50,561 nt of DNA from Roseibacillus ishigakijimensis (GTDB lineage: Bacteria > Verrucomicrobiota > Verrucomicrobiia > Verrucomicrobiales > Akkermansiaceae). Location of the stretch: NCBI RefSeq assembly GCF_016595415.1, contig NZ_JAENIO010000030.1, positions 1-50,561 of the forward strand. The letters run 5' to 3'. Shown one piece after another: positions 43,383-50,561 of the stretch (within the stretch, counting starts at the first letter, position 1; each line of letters begins with the position of its first letter). The translations under genes were made by a program, and so were the position numbers. Under the pieces are notes generated by a model, which saw only the letters and a list, made by a program, of their open reading frames with translations, was not told where the DNA came from and ran no database searches.

Positions 43383-45182
43383 TCAAGGACTATTGCTGTC
43401 GCGCAGCATCTTGTTGATTTCGTTGGCTTCGTTTAAGAGTTGTCCGATTTTTTCCGCGTCCAGGTGCGCTTCTTTGAGCTGGGAAGAAATTTCATTCAGT
43501 CGTTTTTGCAAAGACTTTTTGGCCAACTGGTTGAGGGCGCGGATGGCGTGGTCGAGGGGGCTGGCGGGGGCGGGTTTTTCCAGGGCGTCGGCCAGGGTGA
43601 GGCCCTCTTCCGGGGGAAGTTCGCCGAGAAAGCGGTTGAGCGCCGCCGGGTTGCCCGGATTGGGGCGGTGCCCCAGAATGCGGGCGAGACTTTCCGCCCC
43701 CGAAAGGCCGGAGACGGTCTCGAGCAGGCTTTCGGTCTGCTCGCAAAGCCAATCCTGCACGGTCAGGGACTGCAGGGCGAGCTGGCAGAGGAGGAGAACG
43801 GAGGGCTCGTAGACCTTGGCCTCCACGCGGGCGGGCTCGTCTTCCGCCGGGCTCTGATAGACTTTCTCGGCCTTGGTGCGGGCAAAGGTTTCGCGAAATT
43901 CTGGCAGTCCAAGTCCCAGGCGGGTGGCACAATGGGCCATCAGAGAATCCCGCGTGACTGGATCGCTGATTTTTTTCAGGTAGATGGCGAGGGTTTTGGC
44001 CAGATTGGCTTTTTTGACCGGTTGGCTCAGGTCGGTGGTGAGGATGGCGTGGTCGATTTGGTAGTCGAAGAATCCGCTCGCCTTTTCCAGCAGGGCGCGG
44101 AAGGCCTCCGGGCCCCGGGCTTTGATGAGGGAGTCGGGGTCTTCTTTCTCAGGGAGTGGGGCCACTTTCACTTCCAGCCCGGCTTCGGAGAGTTCGTTGA
44201 AGGCCTTGCCCACGGCCTTGTGTCCGGCCGCGTCGGAGTCGTAGCAGAGGATGGCGGTGTCGGTGTAGCGCTTCAGCAGGCGGGCATGGTCACTGGTCAG
44301 GGCGGTGCCGAGCCCGGCAATGGCGTTTTCCAGCCCGGCTTCGTGACAAGCGATGACGTCGATTTGTCCTTCGCACAGGAGGGCGAATTTTTCCCGGCCG
44401 ATGGGGCGGCGGGCTTTGTCGAGACCAAAGAAGACCTTTGATTTCTTGAAAAGAGCGGTCTCGGGGGAGTTGATGTATTTGCCCGATTTCTTGTCCTCCA
44501 CCAGCTGGCGACCGGAGAAGGCGATGATGTCGCCGTAGTCGTTGTGGATGGGGAACATGAGGCGATTGCGGAAGCGCACGTAGAGCCCCGCGCGGGGATT
44601 TTTCTCATCGCGGGGGGAGGCCATGCCGGTGCCGCAGAGCTCGCGGCCGTTGAAGCCTTCTTTCTTGGCCCAGGCGAGGAATTGGCGGGGATCATCGGGC
44701 ATCCAGCCGACCAGCCAATGCTCCGCCATCTCCTTCCCGTAGCCGCGGCTGCGCAGGTAGGCCCGGGCGTGGCGGGCTTCGGGATCCTTCACCAGCAGCT
44801 CATGCATGTGGCGGGCGGCCTTGTTTTGGAGCTCGAGCAGGCGGGAGCGCTGGCGACGGGCCCGCTCGGCTTCGGGGTTCTCCACTTCTTCGATGATGGT
44901 CACGCCTGCCCGTTGGGCCAGCTCGCGCAGGGCATCGGGGAAGGGCATGTTTTTGAAATTCATCAGAAAGGCGATGGCATCCCCGCTGGCCTGACAGCCG
45001 AAGCACTTGTAGCGCTGGGTGGCGGGGGTCACGTAGAAGGAGGGGGACTTTTCGTTGTGAAAGGGGCACAGGGCGCGGAATTGCGAGCCCGCCCGCTGCA
45101 AGGGGACGTAGCCGTTGACCAGATCGACGAGGTCGGTCTGGGCGAGAATCAGTTCTTTGGTCTCGGGAGGGATGGTGGCCAC
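43383..45182 (-). CDS. dnaG: DNA primase DnaG (GTG start)
   Basis: A 599-residue primase that synthesises RNA primers at the replication fork. The N-terminal CHC2 zinc finger reads CPFHNEKSPSFYVTPATQRY, then KCFGCQASGD. The catalytic core and Toprim domain contain GRQLVEDKKSGKYINSPETA, LLCEGQIDVIACHEAGLENA and ILCYDSDAAGHKAVGKAF (acidic metal ligands). A C-terminal helical helicase-binding region follows. The frame is open far upstream, but GTG at 45182-45180 gives MATIPPETKELILAQTDLVD, the normal N-terminus. A TTGCCA-17-TTAACT on the minus strand ends about 12 bases before this GTG, so a very short leader is possible (weak). It is divergent from the DUF481 gene and cotranscribed in direction with rpoD. 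Confidence 0.95.
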   Translation of the reverse strand: MATIPPETKELILAQTDLVDLVNGYVPLQRAGSQFRALCPFHNEKSPSFYVTPATQRYKCFGCQASGDAIAFLMNFKNMPFPDALRELAQRAGVTIIEEVENPEAERARRQRSRLLELQNKAARHMHELLVKDPEARHARAYLRSRGYGKEMAEHWLVGWMPDDPRQFLAWAKKEGFNGRELCGTGMASPRDEKNPRAGLYVRFRNRLMFPIHNDYGDIIAFSGRQLVEDKKSGKYINSPETALFKKSKVFFGLDKARRPIGREKFALLCEGQIDVIACHEAGLENAIAGLGTALTSDHARLLKRYTDTAILCYDSDAAGHKAVGKAFNELSEAGLEVKVAPLPEKEDPDSLIKARGPEAFRALLEKASGFFDYQIDHAILTTDLSQPVKKANLAKTLAIYLKKISDPVTRDSLMAHCATRLGLGLPEFRETFARTKAEKVYQSPAEDEPARVEAKVYEPSVLLLCQLALQSLTVQDWLCEQTESLLETVSGLSGAESLARILGHRPNPGNPAALNRFLGELPPEEGLTLADALEKPAPASPLDHAIRALNQLAKKSLQKRLNEISSQLKEAHLDAEKIGQLLNEANEINKMLRDSNSP

Positions 45183-45314
45183 GGTCGGGACCCAGTTAAT
45201 CTGCTCCGCCTGCCGTTGGCAAAGGGAAGGAGAGAGATTTTTTCGGTCGCGGGGTCGGATTTCGTTGACCTTTTTCCTTTTCGCTTGGTCTCTAGCGCGC
45301 AGACCCGATTGAAA

Positions 45315-46793
45315 ATGAATCCCAGCAAGACCTTTTCCCTCCTTCTCGCCAGTGCTCCCGTCCTCTTGGCCGCCACCGAAAAGCCCCTCGATCTGGAGGA
45401 AAAAATCGATCTCTCCGGAGTGGTCACCGGCTCGCCCTGGGAGGTCACTGCCGCTGCCAGCGTGGCCTTGGCGCAGGGCAATGCCGAGAGCCTGGCCTAT
45501 TCCCTGCAAGGTCTGGCGACTTACGAGGGGCCGCAATGGGAGGGTTTGTTGGGTGCTGACTACTTTTATGCTGAAAATGAGGGCGTGACCTCCACCGATT
45601 CCTTGCGCTTGTTCGGGCAAGGCCAGCGCCTGTTGGGTGAGCGTTTCTACCTGGGAGCGGCCGCGAGTTATCTCCAGGACGAGCTCGCCGACCTCGACTA
45701 TCGGGTCGATGCCGCCGGGGTGCTGGGTTATCATTTCCTCAAGGATGATCGCACGAAGCTCTCCTTTGAGTTCGGTCCCGGCTATGCCTGGGAGCAGCAG
45801 GGCGACGAGCGCGATGACTTTGTGACGCTGCGTTTCGCGCAACGCTTCGAGCACGAACTGAGCGTGCGTTCCAAGGTGTGGCAAAGTGTGGTCATGACCC
45901 CGCGGGTGGAGGATTTCGGCGACTACTTTCTCACCTTCGAAGCTGGAGTGGAATCCCGTCTCAGCGAGCACTGGGCCTGGCGTGCCAGCCTGCGCTACCT
46001 TCACGACAGCACTCCCGAGGCGGACAAGGAGGAGGGGGATCTGGCCCTGCTCTTCGGCCTCTCTTATGCCTTGGGGGGGCTTCCGGAAGCCGCTGAAGAA
46101 GGTCGCCGCACTCTGAAGCCTGTCGAGGAGGCGGCCACCGACCCCAAGATGGGCTGGGTCTCGACCGCCGCGCTGGGTCTCTCTTTGGCGAAAGGAAACT
46201 CCGACAGCCTGCAGGGCAACGTGGCTTACCACAGCGCCTTCCGCAGCGAGCGTCGCGAGTTCTTTTTCGATGGCTCCTACGCCTATGGCCAGAGCGATGG
46301 GGATACCTCCACCGACGCGCTGGCCGCCGATGCCCGGTTCAATTGGCTTTTCAACGAGCGCCTCTACCTCGGCACCGGGGTAGGGTATCTGCGCGATGAC
46401 GTTGCGGAGGTGTCCTACCGGCTCACTCCCAATGTCCTGCTCGGTTATTACCTGCTCAAGAACGAGACCATGACCCTCGCCCTGGAGGGTGGACCGGCCT
46501 ATGTCTTTGAGGAAGTGGATGGGGTGAGCGACAACTACTTTGCCTTGCGGGCGGCCGAGCGCTTCACTTGGAACATCGGTCCCCGTCTCGACTTCAAGCA
46601 ATCGCTGGTGGTGGATATCGACCCCAGTGATGCCGACAATACCCTCACCACCCTCAGTGCCCATCTCGACGCCGACCTCAGCGAGAAACTGGCCTGGCGC
46701 TTGGCCGGGACCTACGTCTATGACAATCAGCCCGGAGAGGGGCTCAAGGAAGAGGACCTCACTCTGACTTCTGGGATCGCTTACGAATTTTAA
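45315..46793 (+). CDS. Tandem DUF481 outer-membrane beta-barrel protein
   Basis: A 492-residue exported protein with a signal peptide (MNPSKTFSLLLASAPVLLAA). It holds two DUF481 domains in a row, about residues 35-255 and 275-492. Each opens with an Ala-rich strand and a GN-x-x-S motif (VALAQGNAESLAYSLQGLAT and LGLSLAKGNSDSLQGNVAYH). Amphipathic beta strands follow, with parallel landmarks such as LLGERFYLGAAASYLQDELA against NERLYLGTGVGYLRDDVAEV. DUF481 proteins are salt- or alkali-responsive outer-membrane barrels of unclear function; a single domain of about 250 residues is usual, so this is a duplicated version. The ATG at 45315 was chosen for the signal peptide; the frame is open upstream only as an antisense artefact of dnaG. 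Confidence 0.85.
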   Translation: MNPSKTFSLLLASAPVLLAATEKPLDLEEKIDLSGVVTGSPWEVTAAASVALAQGNAESLAYSLQGLATYEGPQWEGLLGADYFYAENEGVTSTDSLRLFGQGQRLLGERFYLGAAASYLQDELADLDYRVDAAGVLGYHFLKDDRTKLSFEFGPGYAWEQQGDERDDFVTLRFAQRFEHELSVRSKVWQSVVMTPRVEDFGDYFLTFEAGVESRLSEHWAWRASLRYLHDSTPEADKEEGDLALLFGLSYALGGLPEAAEEGRRTLKPVEEAATDPKMGWVSTAALGLSLAKGNSDSLQGNVAYHSAFRSERREFFFDGSYAYGQSDGDTSTDALAADARFNWLFNERLYLGTGVGYLRDDVAEVSYRLTPNVLLGYYLLKNETMTLALEGGPAYVFEEVDGVSDNYFALRAAERFTWNIGPRLDFKQSLVVDIDPSDADNTLTTLSAHLDADLSEKLAWRLAGTYVYDNQPGEGLKEEDLTLTSGIAYEF

Positions 46794-46810
46794 GGGGAGG
46801 CTTTTCTCTT

Positions 46811-46828
46811 GCCGACTCTGGAGTCGGC
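46811..46828. terminator. Hairpin between convergent genes
   Basis: GCCGACTC (46811-46818) and GAGTCGGC (46821-46828) form a compact inverted repeat 17 bases after the DUF481 stop and 23 bases after the stop of the convergent small gene. T-rich sequence flanks it modestly on both sides, so it may serve both directions. The short T-tracts keep confidence moderate. Confidence 0.6.
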
Positions 46829-46851
46829 TTCAAAGGCATAGGAACAAGGGT

Positions 46852-47226
46852 TCAAGATGGCTTCGATAGTGAACTCGGAGGTAGCAATAGGACTTCTCCG
46901 TGACCCTTGTTCTTCAGTTTTTTCTTGATGTGGGAAAGTTCTTCACTTGTGAGTTCTCGGCTATCGAGGACTTCAATGAAAAAGAGCGGTGCTTCACTGA
47001 TTGAGGGGATGCCTTCTTTTGGGGCTGAGTAGACGGGGCTAAATTGATAGCCCTTTTTTGGGAAATAGCTCTCAAACTCACGCGCCAGCTGCTCTCCTTC
47101 ATCTAAAAAGTTCTGCAGTTGAGACCATTCCTGTTGAGTCATGCTCGAAGATTGGGTGTTTTCTTTTTTGCATGCGCTAGACAGGATGGCTATCGCGAGA
47201 AAGAGTTTGATAGAGAGCGGCTTCAT
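46852..47226 (-). CDS. Small putative lipoprotein, low G+C
   Basis: A 124-residue protein with an N-terminal hydrophobic signal ending in Cys (SIKLFLAIAILSSACKKENT). It looks like a lipoprotein signal, although the residue at -3 is Ser and not the usual Leu. The mature part is charged, with KKGYQFSPVY and a possible alpha/beta segment (APLFFIEVLDSRELTSEELS). No family is recognised. Its base composition stands out: 46921-47100 is about 48% G+C by hand count, while the adjacent gene is far richer. This suggests recent acquisition or relaxed selection. It lies 32 bases behind the VWA gene on the same strand. Confidence 0.75.
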   Translation of the reverse strand: MKPLSIKLFLAIAILSSACKKENTQSSSMTQQEWSQLQNFLDEGEQLAREFESYFPKKGYQFSPVYSAPKEGIPSISEAPLFFIEVLDSRELTSEELSHIKKKLKNKGHGEVLLLPPSSLSKPS

Positions 47227-47258
47227 AGGGCGTGCTTTGGTTGAGGCAAGAAGAGGCT

Positions 47259-49991
47259 CTACCTCCTCCGCTTGGCGCGATCGAAGCGGGAGCTGCGGCT
47301 GTTGGAGGAAGCTTGGGCCGAAGGTTGCGTTGGTTGCGGACGCTGGGACGGGGTCTCTTTGCTCGGTTCGGTGGCCTGGTGCGCGGTAGCGGTGGCTTTG
47401 ACCGGTTGGCGGGTTCTCTTGGCCGTGGTTTTTTTCGCAAAGGCAAATTGCGGCAAGTGCCAGCCCATGCGGGTGATGAGGGCATCGGCGAGCATGAGGA
47501 GAAGGGCGGCGAGAGCCAGGGGGACACGCAAGTCCGAACTAGCGGTCAGAGGAGGGTGTTGCCAGGCTTGGGAGAGGTCGAGGAGTTCGCGGCCTCCGCT
47601 GGCGAGGGAGGTGGCCCGCAGCTCGGCCAGCCGCGTGGGGTCGAAGTCCCATTCGGTGGAGGAGCCCACCGCGAGGGGGCCAAAGGAGAAGGCGTGGGGC
47701 CCGGCTTGCACCGCGCCCCGGATGACGGCGCCTTCTTCCAGCTCCCGGGTCAGGCTGAAGTGTCCGGGGGCCAGCCGCTGCCAGGTCACTTCGTAGGGCT
47801 GGCCACTGCCTTCGCCATCAAGGAGCTTGATCACGGGGGGGTGGAGGGCAAAGATGGGATCCCATTCCTCCAAATCGTAGTGCAAATCGAGGGTGAGGGT
47901 GGTGCCTTCCAGCCGGTGGCGGAGACCGAGACCGGGGGGAATGGCATCTCCGGCCAGCCAATTGGTCACCGATTGCAGGAAGTCGCCGTAGCCAGGCCAT
48001 TGCCGCGTCCTTTGGGAAAATTCCCCGCCCAGCGGAAAGGAGATTGCCATCGTGCGCCCAAGCCCGCGTCGGGCATGGGCCACCAGTGGGGCCAGATATT
48101 CGTCCTGGGCCACCAGCAAGGTGGTGGCTTCGGGCCGGGCATAGGAGAGATTGTAGCCATCGACTTCCTCCAGCCAGGCGATTTCCTTTTGAAAAATCTC
48201 TGCCCCCCGCCCGCTGGCCAGAGTGCCCACCGGGTCGTTGAGAAAGGCTGACCGCGCAATGGTCACCGTCTCTTGGGCAAAGAGTTTGGGAATATCGAGA
48301 GGCTTGTCGGTGAAGAAGATGCGGCCATTGCCTCGGGTGGCGATGTCTTCCAGCAGGGCGGCATCGGGGTCGGCCTTGGTGCCGAGACCAATGACCGAGA
48401 CCGTGGCCCCGGCATTCTCCATCTCTTGCAGGAGAGTCTTGTAGTTGCCCGGTTCTTCACTATCAGCGGCGTCGGAAAAAAGGATGATGTGCTTGGTGCC
48501 CACTTGTGAGGTCTTCAGCTGGTCCCAGGCCGCCTTGAGCCCGCGGTAGACGAAGATGCCACCGCCTTGCGATTGCATGCGCAGGGCTTTGTCGATGAAT
48601 TCGTTCTTGCGATTGCCAATGCGGGTCAAAGGCAGGATGCGGTGGGGCTCGGAGTCCACCGCCAGCAGGGCCACCTCATCCATCGCTCCCAGCAGCTTGA
48701 TGGCCTCGGCGGTGCCGTTATTGGCCAGCTGCATTTTGGTCACCGGTTTGCCGGCCGCAGGCACGGTCATGGCCATGGAGCCGGAGCGGTCGATGATCAC
48801 GGCCATCGCGACCGAGAGCTTGCGGTGCTCGTTTTTCAACTCCATGGAGACGGGCAAAAGCTCGTCGAGAGCGGATTGAAAGTAGCCGCCAGCCCCGAAG
48901 GACTGCTTGCCGCCAGCCATCAGAAAGCCGCCTCCTTGCTCCTGCACATAAAAGGGTAGGGCGGCGAGGAAGTCGCCGGGAATTTCAAAGGCAGGGACGT
49001 TGTTGAAAATGACTGCTTTTGCTCCGGAGAGCTGGCCCGGGCGCAGGGTGGCGGGGTCGCGCACGACGTCCAGGGTGTAGCTTTGGTTGACCAGCACCTG
49101 CTCCAGCGGGTCGGGCTCGTATTTGCTCACCAGCAGCACGCGGGGCCCGCCGGTGATGGTGATCCAGCGCTCGGTTCCATTGTTGCCCGGGTGGGCATCG
49201 GGGATGGGAGGCTCTGCGGCGGCGGGAACGATTTCCGCCCGATAATGGTAGGAGCCGGTTGCCGCCAATCGGTCGGTGAACTCGCTCTGCGCCACTCCGT
49301 TGACCAGAGTCACGAGGGTCTCGCTGAGCAGTTGATCGTTGCGGTAGATTTTGAGGGGCAGCTCCTTGTCCTCGGCTCCGCGCACCGTGAGGGACAGGAC
49401 AAAGGGCTCGCCGCTCTGGGCTTGGTCGGGCAGGACGAGACGAGTGAGGGCGTAGTCGTCGGTGGTCTCGTCGCGCACCAGGCGATAGTCCAGAGGCACC
49501 CCGCGGGCTTTCAGCTGGGCGGTGGCGGCGGCGAGCGATTCGGTGGCGAAGCCGTCGGTAAAGGCTAGGACCCGGGCGGGCCGATCGTCCTCGGCCAGCG
49601 CGAGGGCATTCTGGATGGCCAGTCCGGTGCGGGTGAGCTTGCGCGAGCCGGTGTAGAGCCCCCGGTCGTTTTGCTCTTGCGCGATGACTTCCGCTCCGTA
49701 GTCGATGAAGCGCAGCCTATCCTTGCGCCCCGGACGGCTTTTTTCCAAAAGCTCCCGCCACTCCGGCAGCCCCCGGTCGATGAGGTCCTCAGTGGAGTCC
49801 GAGCGGTCGAGAAGGACCCAGAGGTCGAGCACCTTTTGTTGGCGACTGTGGTGGGGGTCGGCCAACAGGAGGGTGAGGAGGGCCAGCAGGAGGAGACGCA
49901 GGGGACGGAAGAGGCGGAGGCGCCGCCAGACTAGCCCGAGCACCAGCAGCGCGGGGAAGAGGAGCAGGAACTCGGGGTGGGCAAAGGACAC
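47259..49991 (-). CDS. Membrane-anchored VWA/glutamine-amidotransferase-like protein
   Basis: A 910-residue inner-membrane protein. Two N-terminal hydrophobic helices (FLLLFPALLVLGLVWRRLRL; LRLLLLALLTLLLA) are followed by a first VWA-like domain with a DxSxS metal site (LLDRSDSTEDL, residues 62-66). A beta-sandwich and a class I glutamine-amidotransferase-like domain come next (GGGFLMAGGKQSFGAGGYFQ; no catalytic Cys seen). A second, clearer VWA domain has the MIDAS motif (AVIIDRSGSMAMT, near residue 400). A C-terminal helix (LALAALLLMLADALI) leads to a basic, Pro/Gln-rich cytoplasmic tail ending DRAKRRR. Such proteins are frequent in Planctomycetes and Verrucomicrobia; their function is unknown, probably metal-dependent protein interaction. 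The open frame reaches 50060, but GTG at 49991 gives MSFAHPEFLLLFPALL and avoids overlapping OsmC. Confidence 0.85.
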   Translation of the reverse strand: MSFAHPEFLLLFPALLVLGLVWRRLRLFRPLRLLLLALLTLLLADPHHSRQQKVLDLWVLLDRSDSTEDLIDRGLPEWRELLEKSRPGRKDRLRFIDYGAEVIAQEQNDRGLYTGSRKLTRTGLAIQNALALAEDDRPARVLAFTDGFATESLAAATAQLKARGVPLDYRLVRDETTDDYALTRLVLPDQAQSGEPFVLSLTVRGAEDKELPLKIYRNDQLLSETLVTLVNGVAQSEFTDRLAATGSYHYRAEIVPAAAEPPIPDAHPGNNGTERWITITGGPRVLLVSKYEPDPLEQVLVNQSYTLDVVRDPATLRPGQLSGAKAVIFNNVPAFEIPGDFLAALPFYVQEQGGGFLMAGGKQSFGAGGYFQSALDELLPVSMELKNEHRKLSVAMAVIIDRSGSMAMTVPAAGKPVTKMQLANNGTAEAIKLLGAMDEVALLAVDSEPHRILPLTRIGNRKNEFIDKALRMQSQGGGIFVYRGLKAAWDQLKTSQVGTKHIILFSDAADSEEPGNYKTLLQEMENAGATVSVIGLGTKADPDAALLEDIATRGNGRIFFTDKPLDIPKLFAQETVTIARSAFLNDPVGTLASGRGAEIFQKEIAWLEEVDGYNLSYARPEATTLLVAQDEYLAPLVAHARRGLGRTMAISFPLGGEFSQRTRQWPGYGDFLQSVTNWLAGDAIPPGLGLRHRLEGTTLTLDLHYDLEEWDPIFALHPPVIKLLDGEGSGQPYEVTWQRLAPGHFSLTRELEEGAVIRGAVQAGPHAFSFGPLAVGSSTEWDFDPTRLAELRATSLASGGRELLDLSQAWQHPPLTASSDLRVPLALAALLLMLADALITRMGWHLPQFAFAKKTTAKRTRQPVKATATAHQATEPSKETPSQRPQPTQPSAQASSNSRSSRFDRAKRRR

Positions 49992-50011
49992 GGCGGCGCG
50001 GGGAAGGCGGG

Positions 50012-50458
50012 CTAGAGAATGGTGACGATTTCGGTCTTCACCGAGTTGGCGAGGAAGCACTCCTCATGGGCCTTGTGGTGCAGTTCGGCGAGCTTCTCGG
50101 CGGAAACCTCCACCCCGTCGGCGAAGGTGACTTGCGGGTGGAGCTCCACCCGGGTCAGGACGGGTTTACCCTTTTCCCCTTTCTCCAAGAGGCCCACGGC
50201 CTCGTCCTGGTAGCTTTCAACGGTCAGTTTTTGCAAAGAGCAGAAGGCGAGGAAGGTGAGCATGTGACAGCTGGCGAGGGAGGCGGTGAAGACTTGCTCG
50301 GGGTCGGGCAGTTCGGCCTCGCCCTGATACTCGGCTGCCGCGCTGCAGGGGAGGCGGTGGCCATGGCCAAAGCTGACCTCGTGATTGCGGGAGAATTCCT
50401 TGTAAGTGAAGGGGGCTTCGTCGCGGGTCCAGCTCAGGTGGGTGGTGTGTTGGGACAT
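50012..50458 (-). CDS. OsmC family peroxiredoxin-like protein
   Basis: A 148-residue cytoplasmic protein of the OsmC/Ohr superfamily, thiol-dependent enzymes that reduce organic hydroperoxides. Both redox cysteines are present: one in FTASLASCHMLTFLAFCSLQ and the other in HEECFLANSVKTEI. The pairing and spacing fit the family. The N-terminal part (HTTHLSWTRDEAPFTYKEFS, then RNHEVSFG) is typical of the OsmC branch that starts with a small beta-sheet. The ATG at 50458 was chosen over the longer frame to 50551, whose extra residues are Pro-rich and unlike the family. It lies 20 bases before the GTG of the VWA gene on the same strand. The 103 bases beyond its start hold no recognisable gene. Confidence 0.9.
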   Translation of the reverse strand: MSQHTTHLSWTRDEAPFTYKEFSRNHEVSFGHGHRLPCSAAAEYQGEAELPDPEQVFTASLASCHMLTFLAFCSLQKLTVESYQDEAVGLLEKGEKGKPVLTRVELHPQVTFADGVEVSAEKLAELHHKAHEECFLANSVKTEIVTIL

Positions 50459-50561
50459 GCCACTACTGTGGCCAGTGCAGAGGGGTTGGCAAAGTGGAAA
50501 ATGGAAAATGGGACGGGGCTTGGGGGGACGGGGCTGCGGTTCAAAAGACAAAAAAAGCGGC

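Noticed and set aside
44544-45314. N-terminal extension of the DUF481 frame by 257 codons
   Set aside because: The extension runs antisense through dnaG and the intergenic gap; a clear signal peptide begins at 45315.
45183-46664. N-terminal extension of the DnaG frame by 494 codons
   Set aside because: It runs antisense to the DUF481 gene and has no primase features; the zinc finger is at the normal distance from the GTG at 45182.

Overview
The window is about 50.5 kb of G+C-rich bacterial DNA, most likely chromosomal DNA from a member of the Verrucomicrobiota. This placement is inferred from gene content and not from a marker-gene comparison. The supporting features are a PSCyt1/DUF1549/DUF1553 cytochrome protein paired with a DUF1501 protein, a PEP-CTERM protein, very large secreted LamG/chitobiase-type proteins, thrombospondin-3-like repeats, and a RpoD with a Lys/Ala-rich tail. 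I saw no transposase, integrase, CRISPR array, phage gene or rRNA. The only RNA gene found is a tRNA-Ser.

Layout from left to right. (1) 312-1824: tRNA-Ser(CGA) and a MATE exporter, both on the minus strand. (2) 2055-6112: a trehalose operon, an OtsA-OtsB fusion overlapping a GH15 hydrolase by 4 bases. (3) 6113-6573: two tiny overlapping minus-strand genes, one of them a 58-residue membrane protein. (4) 6721-9786: a secreted protein with nine calcium-binding-type repeats between two DNRLRE-like domains. (5) 9907-21252: a pectin region. It holds a propeller-sensor histidine kinase with its LuxR-type response regulator, divergent from a PL11 rhamnogalacturonan lyase, then csaA, a Tat-exported DUF1501 protein and a cytochrome-type PSCyt1 protein, divergent from a PL1 pectate lyase. 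(6) 21249-24715: ilvB, ilvN, a DUF2059 protein and tag, all on the minus strand. (7) 25113-40668: one giant gene of 4,932 codons with a PEP-CTERM gene 22 bases behind it. (8) 40739-45182: recR, converging on the dnaG-rpoD pair. (9) 45315-50458: a tandem DUF481 outer-membrane barrel, a small low-G+C putative lipoprotein, a membrane VWA protein and an OsmC-family protein.

How the parts may work together. The kinase/regulator pair, PL11 and PL1 look like a compact sense-and-degrade unit for pectin; inverted repeats sit in front of both lyase genes. The trehalose operon carries both synthesis and probable breakdown of trehalose or a related glucoside. The giant protein (five LamG-like units, six chitobiase C-terminal-type domains, PA14, Calx-beta-like, CARDB and cadherin-like domains, plus a Gly/Cys-rich centre) looks like a surface or extracellular glycan-binding fibre, probably expressed with the PEP-CTERM protein. 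It is the most unusual object here.

Almost no start codon in the window has a recognisable AGGAGG-type ribosome binding site; the PL11 gene is the clear exception. Several start sites were therefore chosen from signal peptides, family alignment and neighbour spacing.
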